Notes: generated by a model not told the origin, from the sequence alone. Counted from the stretch's first letter, positions 1 through 9,870 are shown. The stretch: 64,000 nucleotides of DNA from Halorhabdus rudnickae (GCF_900880625.1 NZ_CAAHFB010000001.1:1488001-1552000), one strand, 5' to 3'. Made by a program: numbers and translations.

Positions 1-163
1 CGTGATTTCGACCGTTTGAGCGATACTGAAACACTCCGCTACCAGAAAGACTTTAAGTAGTATGTGGATTTCGTATTGGAGAGACAATAATATAGATATC
101 TTCCATCCACACTCCCAAGCGCTCTCAGATTATGCGTCTCCACGAAAAACGATCGCCCGGCGC

Positions 164-2557
164 TTACTCGATGGGCGTCCCATTGAGGTACGACGTCACG
201 ACGGTATTGAGCCGTCGATCGGTGAGATCCCCTTCGAGATAGTCCTTGATCGCCGCGTTGATCCCGTTGGCGTCGACCACGTTCTTGTCAGTGACGTAGG
301 GCACGTACCATTGCTCGTTCGTGGTTATCTCTGTGACGGTCGAGATAGACACTGATCCCAACGACGCGTTAACGGTCACAGGATAGGAGCCATTGGCCAC
401 CTCCGGCACGTCGAGACGGAACGTCACGTCGGCCGATTCGCCCGGTCCTGGGACCGGCTCTGAAACGCCCAGCAGAGAGAAGTTACTGCCAATGACCTCA
501 AGGGAATCCGGGATGGACGTGAGCTGAACCGACCCGGAACTCGGCTGGGTAACCCCTTCGTTAACCACTGTGTAAGTCAGGTTCGCGGTCGTCCCCGCTG
601 GGGCATGAACCTGTTTCGGCCCCTCGATCGAAAGCGTCTCGGAGGCACCGACCGTCAACGACCCGACTACCTCGCCGTCGGGGGTGTAGACACCGTATTC
701 GACCGTCCCGACCTCGTTTCCGTCGGTCGAAATCGTGAACGATACCGACTCGCTGGTACCGGCCCCGAGCGAGACCGATTCGCTGTCGACTGTCTCTCCG
801 TCGACGCGTACCTCGGCCGTTTTCGTATCCGAGACGTCACCGGTATTGGTCACAGTCGCCGAGATGTCGACAGATTCACCGGCAGTCACCGTGATGTTTC
901 CGGGTTCGAGGGCCGACAGCTCGAACGTAGCCGGTTCGAGGACCGTCAGCGTGCTCGTCCGCTCGTCGTGGGGACTAGTAACCGAATACGAGTGTGTCCC
1001 CGGATTCAGATTGGTCGTGTGGAACCCAGGAAAGGAGACTGTCGTACTGCCTCCGGGCGCAAGGGAGACGGACTCGCTATCGATCGTCTGCCCATCGAGA
1101 CGGAGTTCGACCGTCTCCGTGCCGGTTTCCGAGCCGGTGTTTGTGACGATCCCGGAAACAGTCACCATCTCACCCTGGACGACAGACGTCCCGCCGGGGG
1201 AAAGACCCTCGATCGAGAACGTAGCACCATCGGCCGGGCTGCCCTCCACCGCCTCAGTCGCGACGACCAGGCCGTGGCCGCTGCGCCTGTCGATCCCGTC
1301 AGCCTCAATGTCGACCGCGGCGTCCTGCAACCGGGTCCGGACCTCGGCCGGTGACAAGTCCTGGCTCCCATCTTCGAGATCCTGTGCGATCACGAGAGCG
1401 GCTACGCCGGACACGTGCGGAGTAGCCAGAGAGGTACCCGAAACGCTGACAAGCCCACCACCTCTCCCGGTCGTGGTGATATCGACCCCGGGCGCAGCCA
1501 GTTCGACCGTATCACCTTCAGCACTGTAGTCCCACGTTTCGTTCAACTGATCGGTGGCTGCGACGGCGATCGCCCCGTCGTACCGAGCTGGATACGTGAC
1601 TTCATCAGTGGACACATCGTCGTCGCCGGAATTGCCCGCCGCGGCGACGACGACAGCGTGATCACTCGCGTCGTTTATCCAGTTTTGGTAGGAGGAATAC
1701 CCACCAAAGGATCCCAGACTGAGCGACAGGACATCGGCGTCGTCGTCGGTCCCGAGCGTCCCGTCTTGGCCCTTCAACGATGCGTCAATACCGTCGATGA
1801 TCCAGCTGAGGCGCCCCACTCCGCTCTCGTTCAGAACTTTCACCGAGTACACGTCGACCCCGGGAGAAACACCTACGACGCCATTCCCGTCGTCAGCAGC
1901 GGCGACAACGCCGGCCACAGCGGTCCCGTGGCCCTGATTGTCCAGTCCAGCGTACCGACCGTACTCTTCAACCCCGTTGGCGAAGTTCGCTCCCCACGCC
2001 ACATCTAGATCATCGTGCCTGAAGTCGATCCCAGTATCGAGTACCGCAACGTCGACCTGTCCCACGGCATCATTCGAGACAGATCCCCATGCTGACGGTG
2101 CCGAGATCCGGTCGATCCCCCATGGGACCAGCTGACTGGCCGTGGTGGCTTCGTCGGATGTCGAGACCGTCGACTCTGTCTCGTTCGGCGGTTCGATCCT
2201 GACGCGACCGTCGTCGAGAACCCGGACGACGCCTGGCCGGCGTTCGAGCGTCTCAAAGGCGGCCGGCGGCCCCTCGGCGAACGCTACTGGAATGAAGTCG
2301 ACATCGGTACCGCCGGTCACTTCGATCCCGTCCGGCATCACCATCGTATCCCGGACAGACTTGTCTTTGAATTCGACGATCTTCGCGACGTGTTCGACCC
2401 CGTTCGTCTCGTTGTCCTGTGAAGCACTCGCGTCCGCTGCCACGGAGGCAGGTCCATCGGCGAGTCCGACTGCTCCGACAGCCGGTGGAACCACCAATGC
2501 GGCGACAATTATAACTATAGCTACCAAGACTGTCGTCCCGATACCCCGGTGTGACAT
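164..2557 (-). CDS. Secreted subtilisin-like serine protease with CARDB-type repeats
   Basis: 797 aa. An N-terminal hydrophobic segment (residues 8-30) acts as a signal peptide. An inhibitor-like propeptide follows (about 50-125), then a peptidase S8 domain with all key residues: Asp174 in AVLDTG, His210 in GHGTAVAG, oxyanion Asn309 in AAGNS, and Ser376 in GTSLATPHV. Downstream come two CARDB-like beta repeats (about 445-640), a further beta-rich segment, and a C-terminal helical stretch (about 755-797) that resembles a halo-type dockerin-like module. It should be an extracellular protease processed after export. The halolysin family is typically shorter and lacks this long tail. The gene is divergent from the surface protein at 2767. 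The protease call is firm; the dockerin-like tail is an inference. Confidence 0.93.
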   Translation of the reverse strand: MSHRGIGTTVLVAIVIIVAALVVPPAVGAVGLADGPASVAADASASQDNETNGVEHVAKIVEFKDKSVRDTMVMPDGIEVTGGTDVDFIPVAFAEGPPAAFETLERRPGVVRVLDDGRVRIEPPNETESTVSTSDEATTASQLVPWGIDRISAPSAWGSVSNDAVGQVDVAVLDTGIDFRHDDLDVAWGANFANGVEEYGRYAGLDNQGHGTAVAGVVAAADDGNGVVGVSPGVDVYSVKVLNESGVGRLSWIIDGIDASLKGQDGTLGTDDDADVLSLSLGSFGGYSSYQNWINDASDHAVVVAAAGNSGDDDVSTDEVTYPARYDGAIAVAATDQLNETWDYSAEGDTVELAAPGVDITTTGRGGGLVSVSGTSLATPHVSGVAALVIAQDLEDGSQDLSPAEVRTRLQDAAVDIEADGIDRRSGHGLVVATEAVEGSPADGATFSIEGLSPGGTSVVQGEMVTVSGIVTNTGSETGTETVELRLDGQTIDSESVSLAPGGSTTVSFPGFHTTNLNPGTHSYSVTSPHDERTSTLTVLEPATFELSALEPGNITVTAGESVDISATVTNTGDVSDTKTAEVRVDGETVDSESVSLGAGTSESVSFTISTDGNEVGTVEYGVYTPDGEVVGSLTVGASETLSIEGPKQVHAPAGTTANLTYTVVNEGVTQPSSGSVQLTSIPDSLEVIGSNFSLLGVSEPVPGPGESADVTFRLDVPEVANGSYPVTVNASLGSVSISTVTEITTNEQWYVPYVTDKNVVDANGINAAIKDYLEGDLTDRRLNTVVTSYLNGTPIE

Positions 2558-2615
2558 TACTCCATCTTATCCCACCGGTATCCTAACCCTTTCCACTCTG
2601 CCAATATACCTGACA

Positions 2616-2640
2616 CATTGTATTGACGTGTCACACAATG
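2616..2640. promoter_or_regulatory. Nested inverted repeat in the divergent protease/surface-protein promoter region
   Basis: Arms CATTGT (2616-2621) and ACAATG (2635-2640) enclose a second pair TGAC (2624-2627) and GTCA (2630-2633). The repeat lies about 60-85 nt upstream of the protease start, next to an AT-rich ATATACC stretch at about 2603 that could be its TATA box. The symmetry suits a dimeric regulator. The function is inferred. Confidence 0.4.
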
Positions 2641-2766
2641 CTGCCCACGCCATGGAATAAAAAAACAGCTGTACTACATTGCGAGAATGGCGGCTGCTGT
2701 CGGAAACCGGACAACAAGTGAGGATGGACACAAAGCCTATACCCCCGTGTATTCCTACCGTTGGAT

Positions 2767-4281
2767 ATGAGCAGATCCAAGCGGATCCTCGTCGTTGTGG
2801 CCGCCGTCACGTGTGTTTTGGCGGGGGCTACACCCGCCCTGGCGGCGCCGGGCGACGGCGAGATTCAGCAGAGCGTTTTCCGGGAGAATATCGATGACGT
2901 CGTCGAGATCCCGATCGACATCTCCGACGGCGGTAAGGCGACACTGACGGCCACGGGTGGGACCTACGAGCGGTCGGTCACCGTCGCCGACACTAACGGG
3001 GACGGAGAAGTCGTGGTCAAACTAAACACGCACGCCGAACGCACCGGTCGCGGAGCCGGTTATACGGCCGTCGCACCCGATAGGGTCCTCACGCGCACCG
3101 AGCGGACCGGTGGGATGACGACCGGCAACCACATGCTCGAACTCTCGATCGACGGCACCCATCGGGATACGTCTCTCCTCCGGATCGTCGAGGCAGAAGC
3201 CCGGAGCGCCCGGACAGTCGCCGCGCCAGGCGACTTCAACGTCACGGACGGCACGCTCTTCGGTTCGCTCCCGACCGTCGAATCCGTCGCGACTGGAGAC
3301 TTGGGCGTCGTGGCCTTCGATGCCGACGGCCTAACGGGTCCGATGAACGTCGAAAACCCGCCGGGCGAAAATCTCGTGTACGCCGACCCGGCCACGCCGA
3401 AAGAACCGACTCGACACACCGCCCGTGTCGAGGCTGGCGACCGAAACGAGACGTTCAAGACTGTCAAAATAACCTACGCGACGGAGAGCGGCGCCGTTCC
3501 CAGGCAGTTGACGGGGATGAATGTCCAGCGCGTGAGTATCGACAGCGACGGTGACGGTCGCCCAGACCGTACCCTGACCGGATCAGTAACCGGTACGACT
3601 GTGGGCGAAGCCGGAACGGCGACCGTCTCGTTCACTGACCGGCACACGCTCGGGGCCAACGAGACGCTGTACCTTGAGTACGACGGGCTCACAAACCCGT
3701 CGACGGACGGGACGTATGCAGTCTCCGTTACAGTCGGTGAGCACACGCACACGGGTGAGGTTGCCTACGGGCCGGCCGGCGACGGCGTCTTCGGCAACGG
3801 CGTCGACGTGACCGTCGCGGACGAGGCCGGGATGTTCGTCGATCCAATGCCGTTCGAGTACGTCCTTGACGGCGAGGTCGACACGCTTTACGTCACGCTG
3901 CCCACGGACGAGCCAGACACGATGGACGTGCGTCTAAGCAAGCCGAACCCGACGGACGGGGCGACTGATTCGCTGTCGACGAGCGTCGAGGTCGTCCCGC
4001 GCTCGATCTCGTTCGACGATCACGACCTCGAAGACGGCAAGTTGACGGTCTTCGGGTCGAGTACGCTCGCACCCGGGAGCGACGTCGAGCTATACATGCA
4101 CGCCGAGAACCAGTTCACGTCCAGGCTATACGACGTGCGTGCGGTCGTCAACGAACAGAGAGGTTTTCAGACGAGCGTCGACGTCAGCGACCTCCGAGAT
4201 GACACGACCGTGCGTGTAACGCCCCAAGCGGACGACCTGCAAGGGACGAGCTATCGATTCACGCTTGCCGAAGCCTCCTGA
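2767..4281 (+). CDS. Secreted surface protein, haloarchaeal BGTF/DUF7827-like
   Basis: 504 aa from the ATG at 2767; a TTG two codons upstream is less likely. A Sec signal peptide with the cleavage region TPALAAPG covers about residues 1-29. The rest is an acidic, Thr/Asp/Gly-rich beta protein. It opens with the pattern of Gln-Ser-Val-Phe-Arg followed by a glycine-bounded beta sandwich seen in haloarchaeal surface glycoproteins (BGTF surface domain). There is no C-terminal PGF-CTERM motif or membrane anchor, so it may be released or held by interactions. It is transcribed divergently from the subtilase. The family assignment is from memory of the pattern, so moderate confidence. Confidence 0.75.
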   Translation: MSRSKRILVVVAAVTCVLAGATPALAAPGDGEIQQSVFRENIDDVVEIPIDISDGGKATLTATGGTYERSVTVADTNGDGEVVVKLNTHAERTGRGAGYTAVAPDRVLTRTERTGGMTTGNHMLELSIDGTHRDTSLLRIVEAEARSARTVAAPGDFNVTDGTLFGSLPTVESVATGDLGVVAFDADGLTGPMNVENPPGENLVYADPATPKEPTRHTARVEAGDRNETFKTVKITYATESGAVPRQLTGMNVQRVSIDSDGDGRPDRTLTGSVTGTTVGEAGTATVSFTDRHTLGANETLYLEYDGLTNPSTDGTYAVSVTVGEHTHTGEVAYGPAGDGVFGNGVDVTVADEAGMFVDPMPFEYVLDGEVDTLYVTLPTDEPDTMDVRLSKPNPTDGATDSLSTSVEVVPRSISFDDHDLEDGKLTVFGSSTLAPGSDVELYMHAENQFTSRLYDVRAVVNEQRGFQTSVDVSDLRDDTTVRVTPQADDLQGTSYRFTLAEAS

Positions 4282-4736
4282 GCGAACAGCGCCAAGACTG
4301 TCGCAGTAGGCGAGTTCGACCACCCCCGGACGACCATCGAATCGAGAGCGGAGCGGATGTCGAACCCGTCGCGAGAACCCTCGGAAGACGAAAAGCACGA
4401 GGACGGTGGGGGAGGGCGAGGCACCGCCACCGATGACGAGGGCACAATCGGTCGGAGCGTATCCTACGAAATGAGAGATGAAACGACGAACATGCGGCCC
4501 TTCAATCCGGTCCACATTCGGCCATTCAATCCGGTCCACCGATCAGTTAGGGGGGGAGAGCATGGTTGCCACACGGACGAAACTGGGATGAAGCACTCTG
4601 CTGGCGGTCTGATCCGGCGTCACGTTCTGCCCGACACCGAGACGATTGGAGAGATCGAGATGTCGACACTGACGAGAAATCACCGGAGACGACACAATGC
4701 AGTAGAGACAGACCGAAAGCGGGCGAACGGACGGCG
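4282..4736. other. 455-bp gap without a credible gene
   Basis: This gap lies between the 3' ends of the surface-protein gene and the convergent exporter gene. Open frames here have low-complexity or shadow-like translations and no family resemblance. The only structure I see is a two-unit 24-bp direct repeat at 4495-4542 and a run of seven G at about 4550. Confidence 0.6.
4495..4542. repeat. Two tandem near-identical 24-bp units
   Basis: Units 4495-4518 and 4519-4542 both read CGGCC(C/A)TTCAATCCGGTCCAC plus two bases and differ at about two positions. They sit in a non-coding gap. There are only two copies, so this is not a CRISPR array. Confidence 0.7.
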
Positions 4737-7223
4737 TTAGGGGATGACGATGGCGACGAAGCGCGCGAGACCCGTCCGGTCGGTCGTGTTGAACCGGTCC
4801 CAGAGGAACAGTCCGGGGGGCAACACGAGGATCGACGCGACGAACGAGTAGAACACGCTCAGCGCGATCAGCAGACCGAAGTCCCCGAGGACGGGCGTGA
4901 TCGCGAGTGCGAGTGCCCCCGTCCCGATCGACGTCGTGAGCATGCTGCCGGCGAGCGCTCCGCCGGTTCCCGACAGCGTCGGCATGAGTGCCGACTTCGC
5001 GTCTGCCTTCTGGTTGTACTCGTCGGTGAACCGGTGGGTGATGTGTACCGAGTAGGCAACCCCGAGCCCGATGGCGATCGAGAGGATCATCGTGGTCAGT
5101 CCGTTCAGCGACATGCCGAGTGCACGCATCGTCCCGAGGAGGAACGTGACGGCGACGCCGATCGGGAGCACGTTGACGACGCCGAGCCCGGGTTTGCCCT
5201 CAAGGATGCCGTAGGCGACGACGAGGAAGATCGCCGTCAGTAGCAACGCCAGAATCATCCCCTGGATGGCAGACTGAAAGAGGATGTCCGAGATCGCGGC
5301 GAAGATAACCGTCTGTCCGGTGGCGGTCGCGGTGTACCGGAAGCTCTCGGCGTGTTCAGCGCCATCCGCGGAGACCTCTTCCTGACTCGCGTCAGCTTTC
5401 ACCGAGTACTCGATCTTGGCACCCCGCCGGTCGTCGGCGAGGTACTGGCTCGCACGGTCACCCATCGGCGAGGCGAACAGTTCGTCGTAGATCCGATCGA
5501 GGTTACGGTCGGGGACGCCGTCGCCGTTCCGGTCGTTGCGCTCGACGAGCGCGGCAAACTCGGGGTTCCGATCGGCGTAGGACTGGATCACCGTGACGAT
5601 ACTCTCGGCGTTGGCCTGGCTGCCCTCTCCAACAGCGAGGCTACTCGGCGGGCTATCATCGGGTGCAGTCAGTGCTTCGAGGGCATGGGACTCCTCGAAT
5701 GGACCCTCGACATATATCAGCAAGGACTGGCCGAGGTTCGTCTCGAAGCGATCCTCCAGCAGGTTGAGGGTCTCGGTAACGGTGTAATCGCCGGGCTGGA
5801 GCGCGGCCGGGAAGTACTCGACGTAGCCGGCCTCCTCCTCCGGCGGGAGGAAACTCTTCTGATCGAAGGTCGTGTCGACGCCCGAGCCGTACGCCCCAGC
5901 CCCGGCACTGAGTAAGATAACAGCGACGATCAAGAGGAGCGGTGCGTACTGGCCGACAGTCGCCGACCCTGCGAGTATGCGTCCCAGCACCGATTCCTCG
6001 GAGGAGATCGGGTCGGACCCGAACTCCGGGATGCCGTATTTCTCCCGGAAGCGATCGACCAGGAGCTTTGCGGCCGGCAGGAACCAGCCGAAGATGAAGT
6101 ACGTGAACACGATCCCCACTGACAGGGCGATCCCGAGTTGGCGAATCGGCTGGAGGTCCGAGACCAGATTGGCCCCGAAGCCGATCACCGCGGTCACGGT
6201 GACGATGAGGAACGCGATCGCGAGCTGGTTCGTCGCAGTCTCCATCGCCGGAATCGGTTTGACTCCCTCGATGGTCTCCTCACGGTAGCGGTTGACGACG
6301 TGAATACCGAAGTCGACACCGACTGCGAGCAATAACACCGGGACGATAATCATCTGTTGACTGAACGGGATCCCGGAGTATCCAAGGAATCCGAACGTCC
6401 AGATGATCGTCATGACGAGCCCGACCAGCCCAAGCACCAGATCGAACGGATCCCGGTACGCAACGACGAGGAAGGCGAGCAACAACAGGAGTACGACCGG
6501 CATGACCATCGTCATCGAGTCGCCGATGATGTTGTTCAGCTCGGAGCTCATAATGCCGGTCCCGTATGCCCGGATGTCCCCGCTCGCATCCTCGGTGAGC
6601 GCATCGATCGACACCTGGATGTCCTGCAGTTCGTCGTCACCGAACGACGACGGGACGTCGTGTGAGACGAGGGTTATCGAGGCAGAAGCGGTAGCCTCTC
6701 CACTGTTGAAGTCGTTCGAGAGGGCCCGGGAAAACTGGGGGTTGTTTGCGAGTTTTTGGATCGTCCGTCTGACCTGCCGGTCGGTCGCCCGTTCGATTGC
6801 GCGTCGCTGCTGGGCGATCGTTTCGGCCTCGGGGTCGAGTGCCTGGGCGACACTGGTCGCAGGCCCGTTCGCCGAATCCATCCGGAGGTTATCTCTATCG
6901 TCGATACGTTCCAGCAACCGGAGTTCATCGAGGAGTGCCTGGCGAGTGAGAACGTCAGACCCCGTGTGAATGAGCTGGGTCGTTTCCTCGCCGTTGGAGA
7001 AGGGGTCCTCGAATTCCTCTTGGATCGAGTCGTAGGCTTGCTGTTGGGGGATTCCCTCGGTGAACGTGTCCTCGACGTCCGATGACGTCTGGATCAGCGG
7101 CATCCCAGCGGCCAACACGACCGTCATGACGAGGAAGGCTACCACGACCGGTCCAGGATGGGAGACGATCCGCTCGTTGGTCCACCGGACGGACTCTTCG
7201 ATCCACTCGCCAAGCTGGCTCAT
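4737..7223 (-). CDS. RND superfamily (MMPL-type) exporter
   Basis: 828 aa. The topology is the classic RND duplication. A first membrane helix (about 24-44) is followed by an external domain (about 45-225) and a block of helices (about 228-400). A second isolated helix (about 425-445), another external domain (about 450-645) and a last helix block (about 648-815) complete it. The membrane blocks resemble MMPL/SSD permeases, which move lipids or other hydrophobic compounds outward by proton motive force. The start abuts the stop of the upstream secreted protein (8891 to 7224), so the two are co-transcribed and probably form one export complex. The substrate is unknown. Confidence 0.9.
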   Translation of the reverse strand: MSQLGEWIEESVRWTNERIVSHPGPVVVAFLVMTVVLAAGMPLIQTSSDVEDTFTEGIPQQQAYDSIQEEFEDPFSNGEETTQLIHTGSDVLTRQALLDELRLLERIDDRDNLRMDSANGPATSVAQALDPEAETIAQQRRAIERATDRQVRRTIQKLANNPQFSRALSNDFNSGEATASASITLVSHDVPSSFGDDELQDIQVSIDALTEDASGDIRAYGTGIMSSELNNIIGDSMTMVMPVVLLLLLAFLVVAYRDPFDLVLGLVGLVMTIIWTFGFLGYSGIPFSQQMIIVPVLLLAVGVDFGIHVVNRYREETIEGVKPIPAMETATNQLAIAFLIVTVTAVIGFGANLVSDLQPIRQLGIALSVGIVFTYFIFGWFLPAAKLLVDRFREKYGIPEFGSDPISSEESVLGRILAGSATVGQYAPLLLIVAVILLSAGAGAYGSGVDTTFDQKSFLPPEEEAGYVEYFPAALQPGDYTVTETLNLLEDRFETNLGQSLLIYVEGPFEESHALEALTAPDDSPPSSLAVGEGSQANAESIVTVIQSYADRNPEFAALVERNDRNGDGVPDRNLDRIYDELFASPMGDRASQYLADDRRGAKIEYSVKADASQEEVSADGAEHAESFRYTATATGQTVIFAAISDILFQSAIQGMILALLLTAIFLVVAYGILEGKPGLGVVNVLPIGVAVTFLLGTMRALGMSLNGLTTMILSIAIGLGVAYSVHITHRFTDEYNQKADAKSALMPTLSGTGGALAGSMLTTSIGTGALALAITPVLGDFGLLIALSVFYSFVASILVLPPGLFLWDRFNTTDRTGLARFVAIVIP

Positions 7224-8891
7224 CTATTGATCACGCAGGTAGTAGTAACCGCCTCCGAGCGCGACCAGCAGGACGATACCGCCCCCGATCAGCGGGATCG
7301 GCAGCCCACCGCCATCGTCGGCGGGTTCGACGACCGTCACCGCCACGCGGGTCGTGTCTGAGAGCTTGCTGTCGCCATCAGCGTCGTCATATCGGAAGTC
7401 CAGCGAGATCGGATAGGTCTTCTCCGTCACCGCGGAACTCCCGGCAGTGAGCTCGAAGGTCATCGTTGTTGTCTCACCAGGTTCGATGGACTCGGCGTAG
7501 CCTGTGTCCGTATCCCCGGTATCTAGCGGGTCATCGGCGAACAGTCGCCCCTCGACGTCACTAACCGTCTCGTCGAGGTTGTTCGTGACTTCGACCGACA
7601 GCATGGTCGATCCGCCCGACTCGATCGTCCGCTCGGCCAGCGCGACCTCGAACTGGTCGCGCTCTTCGGCGACATCAGCCTGGACGTCGAGTTTCTCGTA
7701 GAGCCGTTTCTCGTCGTCCGTGTTGCGGTAGCTGACCGCCACGTCGATCGACTTCTGGCCGGGCTCGGCCTCGCTGTTGACCTCGATCGGCAGCGTGAAC
7801 GAGGCCGATTCGCCGGGATCGAGCGATCCGACGGCCGCGGACTGCTCGATCGGGATCACCGTCGGGGCGTCGTCGGCATACTGGACGACCACGCTCCCGG
7901 CCGCTTGAGGACCGGTGTTCTCGATGGTGCCGCTGATCTGGCCGTCTTCACCCACGCGCAGCGTCGATTCGATGTTCGAAAGCGCGAACGACTGTTCGGG
8001 GAGCGTTTCGATCCCAGCCGTCATCGAGGAAGATTGCTGTGGGATACCGTCACCGTCCTCGTAGTTGACGGTGAGGCCCATCGTGTACTCCCGGACGCTG
8101 GCGCCGGGTGCCAGCGACACGTCGTAGGTGACGCTGCGAGTTTCGCCAGGTACCCACTTGCCGATGTGGCTGCTAGCGCTGGGTGAGCCGGAATCGAAGC
8201 CCATCGACCCGCTCTGGGAGTTTGCGACGACAGTGGCGCTGTGGGCGGTCTGGGTGCCGGTGTTGCGTAGGGAGACGGTGACCTCACTGGTGTCGCCGAC
8301 CTGTGCAGTCCCGGTTGTTTTGAGGATTTCGAAGCGGGCGTCCTCTTCGACTCTGACGGTGATTGAGCCGGTTTTCGTGACGGTGTACTCCGTCCGATCA
8401 ACGCTGCCCGAACGGTCGTACGTGATCTGGCGAGTGTAGAGATACTCGTACTCGATGGGGATCTTGTACGTACCGGGATCGGCACTCTCGGCGACCGTGA
8501 TCGGGACGGGCTGGGTCAGACTTCCCACGGGGACCGCTCCGGATTGTCCCGCGGTGACTTCACCCGATTTGACGTCGATCGGCACGTTGCCGTCTTTGAA
8601 CCGGAGCGTCATCGCCCGGGCGGTTGAAACCAGGTCTTCGTAGTCTGGCGGACCGGTCCGGGAGACTTCCCCGCGGTTCGTGATGGAAACGGAGAGTTTA
8701 CTGGCGCTACCAGCGGTGACGGCGCCGCTTGCCGTGCTGAACGTGATGTCGGGTTGGCCAACCACGCTCTGGGTCGGTTGAGCCTGCGCGGAGACAGCCG
8801 CGGGGATCGCTGCAACGCTCGATCCCACCACGAGGGCCGTCACCAGGAGGGTCCAGAAGCGATTCGATCGTGAACGGATACTCGGTATCAT
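7224..8891 (-). CDS. Secreted CARDB/NEW3-type (COG1361-like) protein with C-terminal anchor
   Basis: 555 aa. A signal peptide ends near residue 35 (AAVSA). Four or so beta-sandwich repeats follow, each with the INTGxxxA / LxPGES pattern of CARDB or NEW3 domains. A Gly/Pro-rich linker leads to one C-terminal helix (about 530-551) ending in YYYLRDQ. The protein is therefore an outside-facing domain held in the membrane. Its last codon touches the first codon of the MMPL exporter. In archaea this pairing is usual and suggests an accessory external subunit. Confidence 0.85.
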   Translation of the reverse strand: MIPSIRSRSNRFWTLLVTALVVGSSVAAIPAAVSAQAQPTQSVVGQPDITFSTASGAVTAGSASKLSVSITNRGEVSRTGPPDYEDLVSTARAMTLRFKDGNVPIDVKSGEVTAGQSGAVPVGSLTQPVPITVAESADPGTYKIPIEYEYLYTRQITYDRSGSVDRTEYTVTKTGSITVRVEEDARFEILKTTGTAQVGDTSEVTVSLRNTGTQTAHSATVVANSQSGSMGFDSGSPSASSHIGKWVPGETRSVTYDVSLAPGASVREYTMGLTVNYEDGDGIPQQSSSMTAGIETLPEQSFALSNIESTLRVGEDGQISGTIENTGPQAAGSVVVQYADDAPTVIPIEQSAAVGSLDPGESASFTLPIEVNSEAEPGQKSIDVAVSYRNTDDEKRLYEKLDVQADVAEERDQFEVALAERTIESGGSTMLSVEVTNNLDETVSDVEGRLFADDPLDTGDTDTGYAESIEPGETTTMTFELTAGSSAVTEKTYPISLDFRYDDADGDSKLSDTTRVAVTVVEPADDGGGLPIPLIGGGIVLLVALGGGYYYLRDQ

Positions 8892-9193
8892 TGCTTGAAC
8901 GAGGGTTTATCTGTCAATAAGGATTGGTAGTGCATGGTGTTCGACTTGCTGTTCGCGGTGTTTGACTGAACGTTTAGTGAGCACCGGTCCTGGATTAAGA
9001 ATCTTTTGATCCAGCGACCCCACGGCTGCTCAGTTCGGTCCGGCGACTGTTCGAAACGGGGAACGGTATCACGCCGGTGAACTGAATCCGTCCATCCGTG
9101 GAATGCCATCAGGCAGGGGTAAACGCTGAACGAAGGAGTACTTCCCGCAGGATATAGTCGGGGTTTTAAGAGGCGCTGGCGTGCTCGCCCCGC
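8892..9193. other. 302-bp divergent intergenic region
   Basis: This region holds promoters for the CARDB-type protein (leftward) and the broken bat-type regulator (rightward). A TATA-like GGTTTTAAG lies at about 9163-9171, some 25-30 nt before the ATG at 9194, which fits leaderless haloarchaeal transcription. I see no gene or RNA in it. Confidence 0.5.
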
Positions 9194-9870
9194 ATGAAAC
9201 ACACGCGGGTCACGTTGGGTTTCGACAGCGAGACGACGCCGAAGCTACTCACCCGACTCGGCGATCCGTCTGTACTCGGGGAAACAGAGTGATCGGCTGG
9301 AACCGGGCACCACGGGAGATATCGACGTTCCGCTACGCGATCGAAGGAGACACCGAAGCGTTCGTCGCGGCGGCCCAAGCGACGGACGCCATCGAACCGG
9401 TTCGGCTCGTCGGCTCGGAGGAAACAGTGTCGTACGTCTTCTTGACGGCACGCGAACGCCTGATTCCGGTGATGGATCAGATCTTCGAGACGATCGCTCG
9501 CGCCGGGGTGATCGTCCACCGACCAATCGTCTGGCAGGATGGAAAGATACACTGTCACGTCAGCGGCGATCCAGAAGCGCTCCAAGGGGCTCTCGACGCG
9601 TTGCCCGACGAGATCGATTGCCGGATAGACGAGATCGGGCGGTTCCCCTGCGGGCGGACGAATCCCGCCAGCACGTCGGGCGAGCGCCAGCGCGAGGCCG
9701 TCACCGTTACTCTTGACCTGGGATACGACGAGAACTCTCGGGCGGCGACCCAGGGGGATATCGCTGCGGAACTGGAGTGTGTGACCAACACCGCCAGTGA
9801 ACATCTACAGAAGGCGGAGGCGAAACTCGTCCGGGCCGGGATCGAACGTATCGATTCGGGATGCGCATAG
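9194..9870 (+). pseudogene. Bat-type HTH transcriptional regulator, frameshifted
   Basis: The family start is the ATG at 9194, opening MKHTRVTLGFD as bat-type regulators do. That frame hits a stop at 9290-9292 after 32 codons. The remainder of the protein continues in the frame beginning VIGWN at 9289. Inserting one G at about 9285-9291 (reading GETE-VIGWN) restores a protein of about 226 aa. The C-terminus keeps a bacterio-opsin-activator HTH (TQGDIAAELECV then HLQKAEAKL). An intact internal reading frame exists from 9181, but its first 37 residues do not look like protein of this family. This is either a pseudogene or a one-base sequence error. Confidence 0.75.

Noticed and set aside
1-163. 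Gene at the left edge
   Set aside because: The short plus-strand frame starting at 62 overlaps the 3' end of the protease gene and has no family resemblance.
4495-4542. CRISPR array
   Set aside because: Only two units with no spacers between them and no cas genes.
4357-5243. Plus-strand frames in the gap and over the exporter 3' end
   Set aside because: Low-complexity translation, partly antisense to the MMPL gene, and driven by the 24-bp repeat.
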